The position numbers were made by a program, and so were the translations under genes. A model generated the notes under the pieces. That model saw only the letters and a program-made list of their open reading frames with translations. It ran no database searches and was not told the origin of the DNA. A stretch of DNA of 49,519 bases from Candidatus Magasanikiibacteriota bacterium (GTDB lineage Bacteria > Patescibacteriota > Patescibacteriia > Magasanikbacterales > UBA922). The DNA lies in NCBI GenBank assembly GCA_003518365.1, contig DOYU01000008.1:34965-84483 (forward strand), written 5' to 3'. This document shows, piece after piece, positions 35,201 to 44,127 of this stretch. Positions within the stretch are counted from its first letter, which is position 1; every line of letters starts with the position of its first letter.

Positions 35201-37288
35201 ATGCCAGAAAAGAAAAAATCAGCTCCAACCGCAACAAAAAAAGACGACAATAAAGGGGGCGAATATAGTGCAAATCAGATTACGGTCCTCGAAGGGCTCG
35301 AAGCCGTCCGCAAGCGTCCTGGGATGTATATCGGTTCTACTGGCCCACGTGGACTCCACCACATGATCTGGGAAGTCGTCGACAATTCGTTCGACGAAGC
35401 CATGGCAGGACACTGTGACACTATCACACTTCGCCTACTCCCAGACCACTGGATATCTGTCACAGACAATGGTCGTGGTATCCCTGTCGACATTCACCCA
35501 AAGAAAAAAATCAGTGCCCTCGAACTTGTCATGACCCAGCTCCACGCCGGAGGAAAATTTGGTGACGGAGGATATAAAGTATCCGGTGGTCTGCACGGTG
35601 TAGGTGTCTCTGTAGTCAATGCCCTCTCTACCGATGTCATCGCAACCGTCTATCGTGATGATAAAGAATGGGTGCAAGAATACAAACTCGGCAAACCAAA
35701 AGAAAAAGTAAAAGCCATTGGCAAAGCAAAAGGAACAGGTACGACCATTGCATTCCGCGCAGATGCGAGCATTTTTGAAACGATTGATTACAATTGGAAA
35801 ACCATCATCGAACACCTCCGCCAACAAGCATATCTGACAAAAGGGGTCCGACTGATTATCAAAGATGAACGAACAGATGAAGAAAAAGAAGTAGATACCT
35901 CGTCATCAAAGATGAAAGGGACATCCTACCAATTTTATTTTGAAGGAGGCATAGCCAGCTACATCAAACACATCAATAAAAATCGCGAGCCAAAACACGA
36001 AAATGTGTTTTATGTGGAAAAACAAGTAGAGCATATCGCCGTCGAAGTCGCACTCCAATATACTGCCGACTACCAAGAATCATTGTTTGCCTTTGCAAAC
36101 AATATCACCAATCCGGACGGCGGAACCCATGTGGCAGGATTTCGTGGCGCACTCACAAGAACACTCAATTCATACGCACGAAAAAAAGGTATTCTGAAAG
36201 AAAAAGATGCCAACCTTTCTGGTGAAGATGTGCGCGAAGGATTGACCGCCATTATCTCTGTAAAAATTCCAGACCCCCAATTTGAAGGACAAACAAAATC
36301 AAAACTCGGCAATCCAGATGTCAAAGCAGCCGTAGAAACCACCTTTGGTGAAGCGCTTGAAATTTTCATGGAAGAAAATCCAAAAGACGCCGAAGCCATT
36401 GTCGGGAAGTGTCTCCTCGCCGCACGTGCAAGAAATGCCGCACGCATCGCTCGAGAATCAGTCCTCCGAAAAGGCGCGCTCGAAGGATTTACTCTCCCTG
36501 GAAAACTGGCAGACTGCTCGAGTAGAAAAGCAGCAGACTCTGAGCTCTACATCGTAGAGGGAGATTCTGCAGGAGGATCAGCAAAGCAAGGACGCGACCG
36601 TCACACACAAGCAATTCTTCCACTCAGAGGAAAAGTCTTGAATGTCGAGCGTGCCCGTCTGGATAAAATTTTGACAAACAACGAATTGAAATCACTCATT
36701 ATCGCGATGGGCACAAACATCGGCGAAATGTTTGAAATAGAAAAACTTCGCTATCATCGTATCATCATCATGACCGATGCAGACGTCGATGGTGCGCATA
36801 TTCGCACACTTCTTCTCACTTTATTTTTCCGCTACTTTCCAGAACTTATCGCAGCCGGCCACATCTTCATTGCTCAGCCACCACTCTATAGTATAAAAAA
36901 TGGCAAAGACATGAAGTGGTTTTATAATGAAGAAGTTCTTGGCAAGTATCTCGAAAAGCAAGGCATCAGCTCGAGTGATCTCGAAGTTGCCGAAGAAAAC
37001 GAAGGCGATGAGGCAGGAGAAGCGGAAGAAGCACCTACAGCAAAATCAAAAGAAAAAAAAGGAAAATCAAAAATAAATATCCAACGATACAAGGGTCTTG
37101 GAGAAATGAATCCAGAGCAACTCTGGGAAACGACAATGAATCCGGAAAATCGTTTGCTCAAGCGTGTCACGATTGATGATGCAGAAAAAGCCAGCGAAGT
37201 CTTTGATATTCTCATGGGGAGCGAAGTGCCACCACGAAAGAAGTTCATTCAAACACATGCAAAGAGTGTGAAGAACTTGGATATCTAA
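35201..37288 (+). CDS. gyrB: DNA gyrase subunit B
   Basis: 695 residues. GHKL ATPase with VDNSFDEAMAGHC, TDNGRGIPVDIH and GGLHGVGVSVVNALS; transducer domain; TOPRIM with IVEGDSAGGSAKQGRDR and DADVDGAHIRTLLLTLFF; C-terminal GEMNPEQLWETTMNP. The order and the Asp residues confirm a type IIA topoisomerase B subunit; gyrase versus topo IV cannot be decided without gyrA, but QRYKGLGEMN and single-copy context favour gyrB. A short acidic insertion (about residues 595-620) between TOPRIM and the tail is lineage specific. Confidence 0.95.
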   Translation: MPEKKKSAPTATKKDDNKGGEYSANQITVLEGLEAVRKRPGMYIGSTGPRGLHHMIWEVVDNSFDEAMAGHCDTITLRLLPDHWISVTDNGRGIPVDIHPKKKISALELVMTQLHAGGKFGDGGYKVSGGLHGVGVSVVNALSTDVIATVYRDDKEWVQEYKLGKPKEKVKAIGKAKGTGTTIAFRADASIFETIDYNWKTIIEHLRQQAYLTKGVRLIIKDERTDEEKEVDTSSSKMKGTSYQFYFEGGIASYIKHINKNREPKHENVFYVEKQVEHIAVEVALQYTADYQESLFAFANNITNPDGGTHVAGFRGALTRTLNSYARKKGILKEKDANLSGEDVREGLTAIISVKIPDPQFEGQTKSKLGNPDVKAAVETTFGEALEIFMEENPKDAEAIVGKCLLAARARNAARIARESVLRKGALEGFTLPGKLADCSSRKAADSELYIVEGDSAGGSAKQGRDRHTQAILPLRGKVLNVERARLDKILTNNELKSLIIAMGTNIGEMFEIEKLRYHRIIIMTDADVDGAHIRTLLLTLFFRYFPELIAAGHIFIAQPPLYSIKNGKDMKWFYNEEVLGKYLEKQGISSSDLEVAEENEGDEAGEAEEAPTAKSKEKKGKSKINIQRYKGLGEMNPEQLWETTMNPENRLLKRVTIDDAEKASEVFDILMGSEVPPRKKFIQTHAKSVKNLDI

Positions 37289-37295
37289 GTTGTTA

Positions 37296-37425
37296 CTCTC
37301 CCCCTTGGAAAGGGGGAGTTAGCCCGCAGAGACGGGCTCCGTCTTTGCGGAGAGGGGGTTGACACTCAGAAGAAAATTCATTGCTAGTCCATCAACCTCC
37401 CCTACCCCCTCCTCTCTAAGGAGGG
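37296..37425. repeat. Pair of G-rich dispersed hairpin repeats after gyrB
   Basis: 37296-37317 is a CTCCCCC/GGGGGAG hairpin with a GAGTTAGCCCG continuation; 37395-37425 is an opposite-oriented copy (CTACCCCCTCCTC...AGGAGGGG). Related single copies lie at 42215-42251 and 48835-48872. The region 37289-37663 otherwise holds the terminator at 37441-37473 and no convincing gene; a 46-codon plus-strand frame at 37507-37647 lacks a Shine-Dalgarno. Confidence 0.65.
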
Positions 37426-37440
37426 GAATGTTCTCAAACG

Positions 37441-37473
37441 AAAAAGCACCCGCCGAATCGGCGGATGCTTTTG
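37441..37473 (+). terminator. Intrinsic terminator after gyrB
   Basis: AAAAAGCA-CCGCCG pairs with CGGCGG-TGCTTTT with one mismatch, a 3-base loop, and A/T tracts on both sides. The terminator is about 150 bp beyond the gyrB stop. Confidence 0.8.
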
Positions 37474-37610
37474 TATTTCCACTTTTCGTCCTGTCATTGC
37501 TATCGCATGGACTCATCAGTACCGATCTCATCGGTAGAAGGGGTGGAAGATGGGCAATACATCCTCCGAGTGCACCTCCTTGTGAAAGGTGTCGAAAGAG
37601 CGATGATTGA

Positions 37611-37654
37611 CTCTCTCATACTTGCCGTCCGATTGCTCGGACTATGAGAGAGTG
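37611..37654 (-). terminator. Two-part hairpin ending cassette 4
   Basis: Outer arms 37611-37621 / 37644-37654 (ACTCTCTCATA / TATGAGAGAGT) are perfect, inner arms GTCCGA / TCGGAC (37628-37633 / 37638-37643) are perfect, with a six-base one-sided bulge between. Ten bp beyond the stop of 37664-38437. No U-tract on the minus strand. Confidence 0.7.
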
Positions 37655-37663
37655 GTGACTAGA

Positions 37664-38437
37664 CTACCGGCGCGAGTTGTGGGACGACTTGGCGTCCCAC
37701 TCGTCCGCCACTTCCTCGTACTGCTCCCAGGCCTCCACCCTGGGCATCTGGGCGACGTCCTCGCTGGTCTCGGGCCAGTCGCGGAGCAGGTCGCCCTGCT
37801 CGGCGATGAGCTGAACGAGCTGGAACTTCCAGCCCGTGAGCTCCTCCTCGGCTCTGGCGATGTTCGCCTCCACCACGCCGGACGGGTAGTAGCCGTCCGG
37901 GAAGTTGCTGTTGAACCGGATCGTCTCCTTGCTGGACACGATCCGCTCGCGGACCACCGCCTGGAGGGTCCAGGAGTCCGCGGCGGCGGAGAAGGCCTCG
38001 AACCCGACGAGCGGGAGCATGTAGCCCCCGACGTGCGAGAGGCGGTCGAGGCGACCCCACAGGACCTCACGGGCCTGCGGGTTCATGTTGGCCGAGACGA
38101 CCGCACCGCCCGTCACCTGGAAGGTGAAGTAGGGCGACTCGCCCCCGCCGAAGCTGGGGGTGAAGAGATCGAACCGGATGAAGTGGTTGCCCACCTCGAT
38201 CCGCATTCGACCGGTCTTCGTGCTGTGGCACAGCGTGCCACTATCCGTCTTGGGCCACGGGGCGGCCCAGGCGAAGTCCTCCTTGCCGTCGTTGTCCTTG
38301 GCGGCGGCCTCGTCCATCGCGGTGTAGAGGTCGTTCACGTCCGTGAACTCGGTGCGCTCGGGGGCGCAGCCGTGCCCGAGGTTCCGGGCGGTCAGGGCGG
38401 CGAGGGTGAGGACGTTGAGGTTCTGGAGCTTGGTCAT
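37664..38437 (-). CDS. Orphan protein of GC-rich cassette 4
   Basis: 257 residues from ATG 38435-38437 with GGAGGTGCATA upstream. One counted line of this gene is 68% GC, the most extreme composition in the window together with cassette 6. Predicted soluble; the centre (MRIEVGNHFIRFDLFTPSFG) looks like beta strands of a jelly-roll or Ig-like fold, followed by RLSHVGGYMLPLVGF and helical C-terminus. No signal peptide is clear. I do not recognise the family. The antisense frame of 282 codons is a by-product of its third-position GC. Confidence 0.65.
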   Translation of the reverse strand: MTKLQNLNVLTLAALTARNLGHGCAPERTEFTDVNDLYTAMDEAAAKDNDGKEDFAWAAPWPKTDSGTLCHSTKTGRMRIEVGNHFIRFDLFTPSFGGGESPYFTFQVTGGAVVSANMNPQAREVLWGRLDRLSHVGGYMLPLVGFEAFSAAADSWTLQAVVRERIVSSKETIRFNSNFPDGYYPSGVVEANIARAEEELTGWKFQLVQLIAEQGDLLRDWPETSEDVAQMPRVEAWEQYEEVADEWDAKSSHNSRR

Positions 38438-38482
38438 TATGCACCTCCATGGTAATGCAGATAGGCGACCAAACCTATCCGC

Positions 38483-38602
38483 GGCGCGATCATATATATG
38501 AAGATCCTATACATGATCGCGCCACCAAGGAGAATTGTAAAAAACGAATGTCCGTTTCATTTTTGGACGTACAAATATACCACAAAAAACCCTTTTTGTC
38601 AA
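38483..38602 (-). promoter_or_regulatory. Promoter and leader inverted repeat of cassette 4
   Basis: Perfect consensus TTGACA (38597-38602), 17-bp spacer, TATATT (38574-38579) on the minus strand. The leader carries an exact 11-bp inverted repeat, 38483-38493 / 38513-38523 (GGCGCGATCAT / ATGATCGCGCC), and nearer the gene GATAGG / CCTATC (about 38461-38480). The remaining 38603-38812 contains no gene I can see. Confidence 0.75.
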
Positions 38603-38768
38603 GGTAAAATGGCTCATCTTCATTCATTTTAGACCTTATCTTAGCCAATATATTGTGCACAGGTCATACACCACTTTTCACTAGAATGTGGTAAAAACCT
38701 AATACATGTGGCACACACAGCAATTCACTCTATCCTCTCCTTGTGTTGTTGTAATTGGAAGCAGTCTT

Positions 38769-38799
38769 GACTACACGACGTCGGGAAAATCGTGTTGTC
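38769..38799 (-). terminator. Hairpin ending cassette 5
   Basis: 38769-38778 and 38790-38799 pair over 9 of 10 bp. It lies 14 bp beyond the stop of the 38813-39031 gene and has no clear U-tract. Confidence 0.5.
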
Positions 38800-38812
38800 G
38801 CTTCTACGACGT

Positions 38813-39031
38813 CTAGTTGAAGCCGTTGATGAACTCGATGAGCTCCCCCTTGATTTTTAAGTGCCCCATGGCGTTCCTGATGAACAAGAGCTCCAAAGCC
38901 GGGTGCTCCGCGGTCTTGGGGTGCTTGCCCATGTCGGACATGAACGACATCACAGCATCATCGAGCTTGCCAGCTTCTGCAAGCTCGATAGCGCGCTCCT
39001 TGCAGAAGCGCAAATGATCTTCACGGCTCAC
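38813..39031 (-). CDS. Small phage-type protein (GC-rich cassette 5)
   Basis: Start GTG 39029-39031 chosen: VSREDHLRFCKERAIELAEA begins like a widespread family of short proteins in tailed-phage genomes whose members start M(S/T)REEHLxWCKxRALxY and contain SDxxKHPET; here the second motif is SDMGKHPKTAEH, and the protein ends in FINGFN. 72 residues, soluble, helical. The function of the family is unknown to me. The longer reading frame begins in AT-rich promoter DNA and is rejected. Confidence 0.65.
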   Translation of the reverse strand: MSREDHLRFCKERAIELAEAGKLDDAVMSFMSDMGKHPKTAEHPALELLFIRNAMGHLKIKGELIEFINGFN

Positions 39032-39040
39032 TGTACTACT

Positions 39041-39106
39041 GGGCGTTCTCTCGCCCACACAAGAACACAAAAAATTAACATACATACATTTGTCAAGTAC
39101 AGTCAA
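39041..39106 (-). promoter_or_regulatory. Probable promoter and leader hairpin of cassette 5
   Basis: Two -35 candidates, TTGACT (39101-39106) and TTGACA (39091-39096); TTGACT with an 18-bp spacer and TATGTT (39077-39082) is the best pair. A GGGCG/CGCCC hairpin occupies 39041-39056 in the leader just before the GTG. No clear Shine-Dalgarno is visible, unlike the other cassettes. Confidence 0.5.
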
Positions 39107-39294
39107 GTTATACTACCAATATTCAAAAATGTGATATTATACCCTCCGCTATGGAGTTTTTGTCATTTCGAATGAAAGGAGAAATCTTTCCGTAGTAAAA
39201 ACTTGCTAAAGATTTCTCCCTGACGGTCGAAATGACAACGTATAGAAAGTACGGAAATCATCCATGCTGTGGCAAACAACACGGCACATATGCT

Positions 39295-42204
39295 ATGACA
39301 TACGAAGATACAAAAGATATGCTCTCCGACACAGAACGGTCTCTCCACGAGACCTATTTTGAATTGCAAAAACACTACGAAAAAATCTACGGCGAAGACA
39401 CCGTCGTCCTCATAGAAGTCGGATCATTTTTTGAAATCTACGGCATCGACAATGAGACGAAAAAAATCGGCAAGCCAAAAGAAATAGGTGATCTTTTGAA
39501 TCTGCAACTGACAAGAAAAAATAAAAATATTCCAGAAAACCATGTAAAAAATCCATTGCTTGTCGGATTTCCAACAGCAACATTTGATCGATATATCCGA
39601 AGAATGATTGCAGAAAAAAAATACACCATCATCATCGTGAGACAAAAAGGTGAACCACCTAAGATCGAACGCTACGTCGACCGCATTCTCTCGCCAGGCA
39701 TTCACGCAGACTACACCCTCGACCATACGGCAAATTTTGTGTCAGCGATTATTCTCGAAGAAGACGACGGACGCTACACTGCCGGATTTGCCGCGCTTGA
39801 TGTGTCGACCGGTGCCTCATATATCGCAGAAATGTACGGGACAAAAGAAGATCCTACCTTTGCGCTCGACGAACTCTTCCGCCATTTACAAGCACATCCC
39901 ACGTCCGAACTCGTGATCACGCTCGATACAGATACCATGCAGCTCGAAGAATTGAAGCAATACCTGGATCTCGATGGCACGCATGTTCAGCAACACAAAA
40001 AACGGCTGAATCTCGAGTATCAAAATGCTTTATTTTCCACAATATACTCCATCAAGTCCTTCCTCTCCCCTATTGAATTTCTTGATTTGGAACGAAAACG
40101 CTTTGCGTCCGAAGCCATGGCAAGCTTGATTGAGTTTGTTATTTCTCATGACAACGATGTTATTAAAGAATTGAAAAAACCAACAGTATTGGAAAACGAA
40201 ACATTTGTCTACCTAGGCAACAATCCAATGGAACAACTCGATATCACCTCTCGTGATCCACATAAAGAAACCGTGCTCGCAATCATGGACAAAACGGTCA
40301 CATCTATCGGGAGACGCTTGCTTTTTGAACGCGTGATGAATCCTATCATGAACAAAACCACGCTCGAAGCGAGATACGATGTGGCGGATAGCGTTGAACC
40401 AGTGTATGCAAAAATAGACATACATTTGCGAAGTGTCTACGACCTCGAACGTATCGTGAGGAGAATCCGGACAGGACGACTCCATCCACTTGAAATCAAT
40501 TTTCTCTATGACTCACTTATCTCAGCGCGAGAAATAGCCGATACACTCGGAAGCGACGCAGCAAATCTGCACGATGAACGAGAATCAATTGATGCACTCA
40601 TTTCATATATAGAAAAGACTATCAATCTCGACATCTCCACGACCAGCATGCAGCAGGAAATAAAAGAAAGTTTCTTTTTACGAGGCGTTGACGCAGAGCT
40701 CGATGATTTACAAGAAAGAATTGGTGTTGAATCTGCAAAGCTCGATGCCATTCGCACAGTCATTTGTAATCTCATGTCAGAAAAACTTGGCAACAATGCA
40801 AACGAATTTGTTGAAATAAAAAAACTCGACAAAGAAGGACATTATCTTCATCTTACAAAAAATAGATACGCAATGATTGCCGATGTATTGAAAAAACAAT
40901 TTGTTTCGATCGACGGCACAGTCCATGCCTTCACAGATTTTTCATATAAAGTCCAAACTACAAATGTAAAAATCACTGGCCCAGTCATCGATACCGTGTC
41001 AGAAACAATCACAGTGCTGGAATCACGACTCGTGGCAAGAGTAAAAGAAAAATTTGCAGAAATGATCACCCTGATTGATCATGACTATGCACATCATATA
41101 GAAAACGTCAGCGCAACACTCGCCACCATCGACGTCGCCCTCTCAAATGTAAAATGCACCCGTACATACAAACTCGTCCGCCCTGAAATAATTGAACAAG
41201 ACGAGCCACTCCTTGAAATCACCACCCTCCGCCATCCACTCATTGAACAAAGAGAACAGCACGGCATTTACGTCCCAAATGACGTGAACCTTGGTGTATC
41301 AGAAAAAAAAGAAGTGTGGGAAGAGAATACCCGTGGCGTACTTCTCTATGGTATAAACTCGAGTGGGAAATCTTCTCTCATGAAAAGCATCGGGATAGCT
41401 GTCGTGCTCGCACAAAGTGGATGCTATGTGCCAGCTACAGCAATGAAATTTACGCTTATAAAAGAATTGTTCACCCGCATCGTATCGCGCGACAATATTA
41501 CACAAGGCTTATCTTCCTTTGCCGTAGAAATGATGGAGCTGAAAAATATTTTCAATCGCGCGACCACACACAGCCTCGTGCTCGGAGATGAAATCAGCCA
41601 TGGCACAGAAACACTCTCAGCGATCGCCATTATTGCTGCAGCACTCGGCCAGCTCCACGACATCGGCGCGCTCTTTTTCTTCACAACACATTTGCATCAA
41701 TTGCAGTCGCTTGCACAAGTTGTCGAGATGGATCGTATCCAGAGTTTGCATCTCGCCGTACATTATGATGAAGCAAATGACGTGCTTATTTTTGACCGCA
41801 CATTACAGCAAGGCAGTGGCAGCAGCATCTACGGACTCGAGTTCGCGCAATCGCTCCACATGAATGCAACGTTTCTCACAAATGCCATGAATATCAGAAG
41901 AGAACTTGCAGGAGAACTCAGCAATACAGAATTACTCTTAAAAAAACAAACAAGCAAATACAACGATACACTCTACTTAACGCGCTGCGCGGTCTGCGGT
42001 GAGAATGTCGAAAATACACATCACATCCGAGAGCAACACACGGCCGACGACACTGACCATATCGACCACTTTCATAAAGATCACAAATACAATCTCATTC
42101 CACTCTGCAAAGAGTGCCACACAAAAGTGCATCAAGGGAAATTGAAAATAAATGGATTTGTAAAAACAAGCAAAGGGTTTGCGCTGGATATTGAGGAGGA
42201 ATAA
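39295..42204 (+). CDS. MutS7-type DNA mismatch-repair ATPase with C-terminal HNH domain
   Basis: Start ATG 39295 (MTYEDTKDMLSD). 969 residues. Domain I with the mismatch wedge in VLIEVGSFFEIYGID (Phe-x-Glu), domains II-IV, ATPase with Walker A LLYGINSSGKSSLMKS (about residue 685), the TQGLSSFAVEM signature, and Walker B VLGDEISHGTET. The last 75 residues (about 895-969) carry CAVCGENVENTHH, HFHKDHKYNLIPLCKECH, a HNH nuclease with a zinc-finger Cys4, as in the MutS7 clade of giant viruses, octocoral mitochondria and some bacteria. Such a MutS can nick DNA itself. No mutL is adjacent. Confidence 0.85.
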   Translation: MTYEDTKDMLSDTERSLHETYFELQKHYEKIYGEDTVVLIEVGSFFEIYGIDNETKKIGKPKEIGDLLNLQLTRKNKNIPENHVKNPLLVGFPTATFDRYIRRMIAEKKYTIIIVRQKGEPPKIERYVDRILSPGIHADYTLDHTANFVSAIILEEDDGRYTAGFAALDVSTGASYIAEMYGTKEDPTFALDELFRHLQAHPTSELVITLDTDTMQLEELKQYLDLDGTHVQQHKKRLNLEYQNALFSTIYSIKSFLSPIEFLDLERKRFASEAMASLIEFVISHDNDVIKELKKPTVLENETFVYLGNNPMEQLDITSRDPHKETVLAIMDKTVTSIGRRLLFERVMNPIMNKTTLEARYDVADSVEPVYAKIDIHLRSVYDLERIVRRIRTGRLHPLEINFLYDSLISAREIADTLGSDAANLHDERESIDALISYIEKTINLDISTTSMQQEIKESFFLRGVDAELDDLQERIGVESAKLDAIRTVICNLMSEKLGNNANEFVEIKKLDKEGHYLHLTKNRYAMIADVLKKQFVSIDGTVHAFTDFSYKVQTTNVKITGPVIDTVSETITVLESRLVARVKEKFAEMITLIDHDYAHHIENVSATLATIDVALSNVKCTRTYKLVRPEIIEQDEPLLEITTLRHPLIEQREQHGIYVPNDVNLGVSEKKEVWEENTRGVLLYGINSSGKSSLMKSIGIAVVLAQSGCYVPATAMKFTLIKELFTRIVSRDNITQGLSSFAVEMMELKNIFNRATTHSLVLGDEISHGTETLSAIAIIAAALGQLHDIGALFFFTTHLHQLQSLAQVVEMDRIQSLHLAVHYDEANDVLIFDRTLQQGSGSSIYGLEFAQSLHMNATFLTNAMNIRRELAGELSNTELLLKKQTSKYNDTLYLTRCAVCGENVENTHHIREQHTADDTDHIDHFHKDHKYNLIPLCKECHTKVHQGKLKINGFVKTSKGFALDIEEE

Positions 42205-42214
42205 AAAAACAATG

Positions 42215-42251
42215 CCCTCCCCTTACTAAGGGGAGGGCTAGGGTGGGGTTG
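42215..42251. repeat. Dispersed G-rich hairpin repeat copy
   Basis: CCCTCCCCTTA / TAAGGGGAGGG hairpin followed by CTAGGGTGGGGTTG. Same unit at 48835-48872 and related copies at 37296-37425. Followed here by GGTTGCT/AGCAACC small hairpin. Confidence 0.75.
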
Positions 42252-42354
42252 CTCGCAGAAGCAACCAAACGTACAAAAAAAACATCCGCACGTCGCGGAT
42301 ATTTTTTTATTCACTTCTCAATACATTTTTCTCTCGAACAATATATAGTTGAAG

Positions 42355-42383
42355 GCCCGGGCACACATGTAGTGTGCCCGGGC
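42355..42383 (-). terminator. Perfect 12-bp GC hairpin ending cassette 6
   Basis: 42355-42366 (GCCCGGGCACAC) and 42372-42383 are exact inverted copies with a 5-base loop. It lies 24 bp beyond the stop of 42407-44086. No U-tract on the minus strand. Confidence 0.75.
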
Positions 42384-42406
42384 AGATTGTCGTCTTCTAC
42401 CGGGTC

Positions 42407-44086
42407 TTACTCGACGCAGCCGTCGACAGGAGTGTTCGTGCACTCGCCGTCGCTGTAGTTGCAATCGTCGTTGGTGCAGGCGTCACCGTCATCGCACTTG
42501 GAGGTAGACCTGCAGCCCACCCCCTCCTGGCAGTAGCGCTCCTCGCAGATGTTGTTGTAGCAGTAGTTCGATATGAACTCGCACTGCCCCTGCAACGAGC
42601 AGTTGCCGTTGTAGTTCACGACGGTCTTGAGACCGTCGCACACCGTCGACGTCGGGCAGCCCGTCTCGGCAGCCTCGGGGTCGCAGTGAATGCAGACCGG
42701 GTCGACGATGTGGGCACACTGGCCCGACTCCTTGCAAAGGTCATCCGTGCACGGGTCACCATCCTCGCACTGCCAGCCGTACTGGCAGCCATCCGTGGTG
42801 TCCTCGCAGGCGCCGGTGTCGGAGTTGCACTGCTGATTCTCCCCACACACACGAGGATCATACTCGCACATGTGCGTCTGCCAGTTGCAGCTGTCCTCGG
42901 TGCAGAAATTCCCATCGCCACAGTGGGAATAGGACGTGCACTCGACACACCCAGCGTCCGCGCTACAGTACAAACCCTCAGGGCACAGGCTGTCCTTCGG
43001 GTTGTTGTAGTAGTGCGACGAGGTTCCATCCTGAACACACGTGTCGATGGTGCAGGCGATGCCGTCGTCCGGGTTGAGCGGCGGATGCTCACACCGGTTG
43101 AGCGGGTTACAAATGTCAGTGGTGCAGGCGTCGCCGTCGTCGCACTGGTCGCTGGTCATGCAGCAACCGTCGATGAGATTGAACTGGCAGCCCACGCCTT
43201 CCGTGCAAAAATCGCTGGTGCAGATGTTGTCATCATCGCACTGCACCTGCGACTGCACGCAGCCGTATTTCACGTCGCACATCGCGACAGTGCAGGTGAG
43301 CGTATCGTTCGGGCAGTTGCCCGCGTTTGCGACGTGCTGGCACTGCCCGTTGCTGTCGCAGCTGTCGTCAGTGCAGGTGACGCTGTCATCGCAATTCTTC
43401 AGCGTCTCTTCGCAGTGACCGGCGATGCACTGTGCGATCATGCAAGGGCTCGTCGGCTCACAGTCGCCGTAGCTACTTCCACCGCACTCGACGACCGAGT
43501 GTGTACACCCGATACCCGGGACGCACATATCGACGGTCGTGATATCACCGTCCTCGCACGAAACCGGCACGAGCTGACAGCCGCCACCACCAGGGACGCA
43601 GATCGCGCCGTGGCAATCGTCCATGCCAGCGGCACAGGCGTCGGTGTTCGGCTGGCTGTTGTCGCAGCCGACACCCGGGACGCAGCGGTCCTGCGTGCAG
43701 ATGTCGCTGTCGCCGCAGCTGCGCGGCTTGTTCGAACAACCCCCGTTCGTGATCTGATCGGGATCGCACGAATCGTACGTGCACGGATCCCCATCGTCAC
43801 ACGGGAAGTTGTTGGGCGTATGCACGCAACTTCCGCCGTAGCAGCGGTCCTGCGTGCACGCGACACCGTCATCGCAGTCATCCTCGGCAGTGGCCGGGGC
43901 GCACTCGTCCGTCTTCACCGGCATGGTGTCGACGAACGACGAGGTGTCCACGCTCACCGTGTCGGTCTGCGGGACCGTGTCCGTGGTCGTGTCGGCCGAC
44001 TGCATGGTGTCCTGCTCGACCGGCGCGGTCGTGCCGGCATCGCAGCTGGCGATGCAGATGAAAAGAGCAACAGTCAAGTGGCGCAT
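42407..44086 (-). CDS. Cysteine-rich CDDGD-repeat lipoprotein (GC-rich cassette 6)
   Basis: Start ATG 44084-44086 (MRHLTVALFICIASCDAG), preceded by CGGAGGAAGAC. 559 residues. A type II signal peptide with lipobox IASC predicts lipidation at Cys15. After a Thr/Asp-rich linker come about 20 repeats of the form CDDGDxCTxDxC or CxDGxACTxDxC, as seen in Myxococcota surface proteins. Cysteines alternate regularly, implying many disulfides, and the Asp-rich loops could bind calcium. One sampled line is 67% GC. The antisense 575-codon frame is an artefact. A predatory or adhesive surface role is inference. Confidence 0.8.
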   Translation of the reverse strand: MRHLTVALFICIASCDAGTTAPVEQDTMQSADTTTDTVPQTDTVSVDTSSFVDTMPVKTDECAPATAEDDCDDGVACTQDRCYGGSCVHTPNNFPCDDGDPCTYDSCDPDQITNGGCSNKPRSCGDSDICTQDRCVPGVGCDNSQPNTDACAAGMDDCHGAICVPGGGGCQLVPVSCEDGDITTVDMCVPGIGCTHSVVECGGSSYGDCEPTSPCMIAQCIAGHCEETLKNCDDSVTCTDDSCDSNGQCQHVANAGNCPNDTLTCTVAMCDVKYGCVQSQVQCDDDNICTSDFCTEGVGCQFNLIDGCCMTSDQCDDGDACTTDICNPLNRCEHPPLNPDDGIACTIDTCVQDGTSSHYYNNPKDSLCPEGLYCSADAGCVECTSYSHCGDGNFCTEDSCNWQTHMCEYDPRVCGENQQCNSDTGACEDTTDGCQYGWQCEDGDPCTDDLCKESGQCAHIVDPVCIHCDPEAAETGCPTSTVCDGLKTVVNYNGNCSLQGQCEFISNYCYNNICEERYCQEGVGCRSTSKCDDGDACTNDDCNYSDGECTNTPVDGCVE

Positions 44087-44127
44087 GTCTTCCTCCGTTG
44101 AGTTTCTCTGCCCATTCTCTAAAATGG

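Noticed and set aside
37507..37647. 46-codon plus-strand frame before cassette 4
   Set aside because: No Shine-Dalgarno, overlaps the cassette 4 hairpin, no homology recognised; cannot be excluded but not supported.
37607..38455. 282-codon plus-strand frame opposite cassette 4
   Set aside because: Antisense by-product of a 68% GC gene; no RBS and low-complexity Val/Gly/Arg composition.
42374..44101. 575-codon plus-strand open frame opposite the cysteine-rich lipoprotein gene
   Set aside because: Its composition (Val/Ala/Arg-rich, no domain) follows from third-position GC of the opposite gene; the minus frame has a signal peptide, RBS and repeats.
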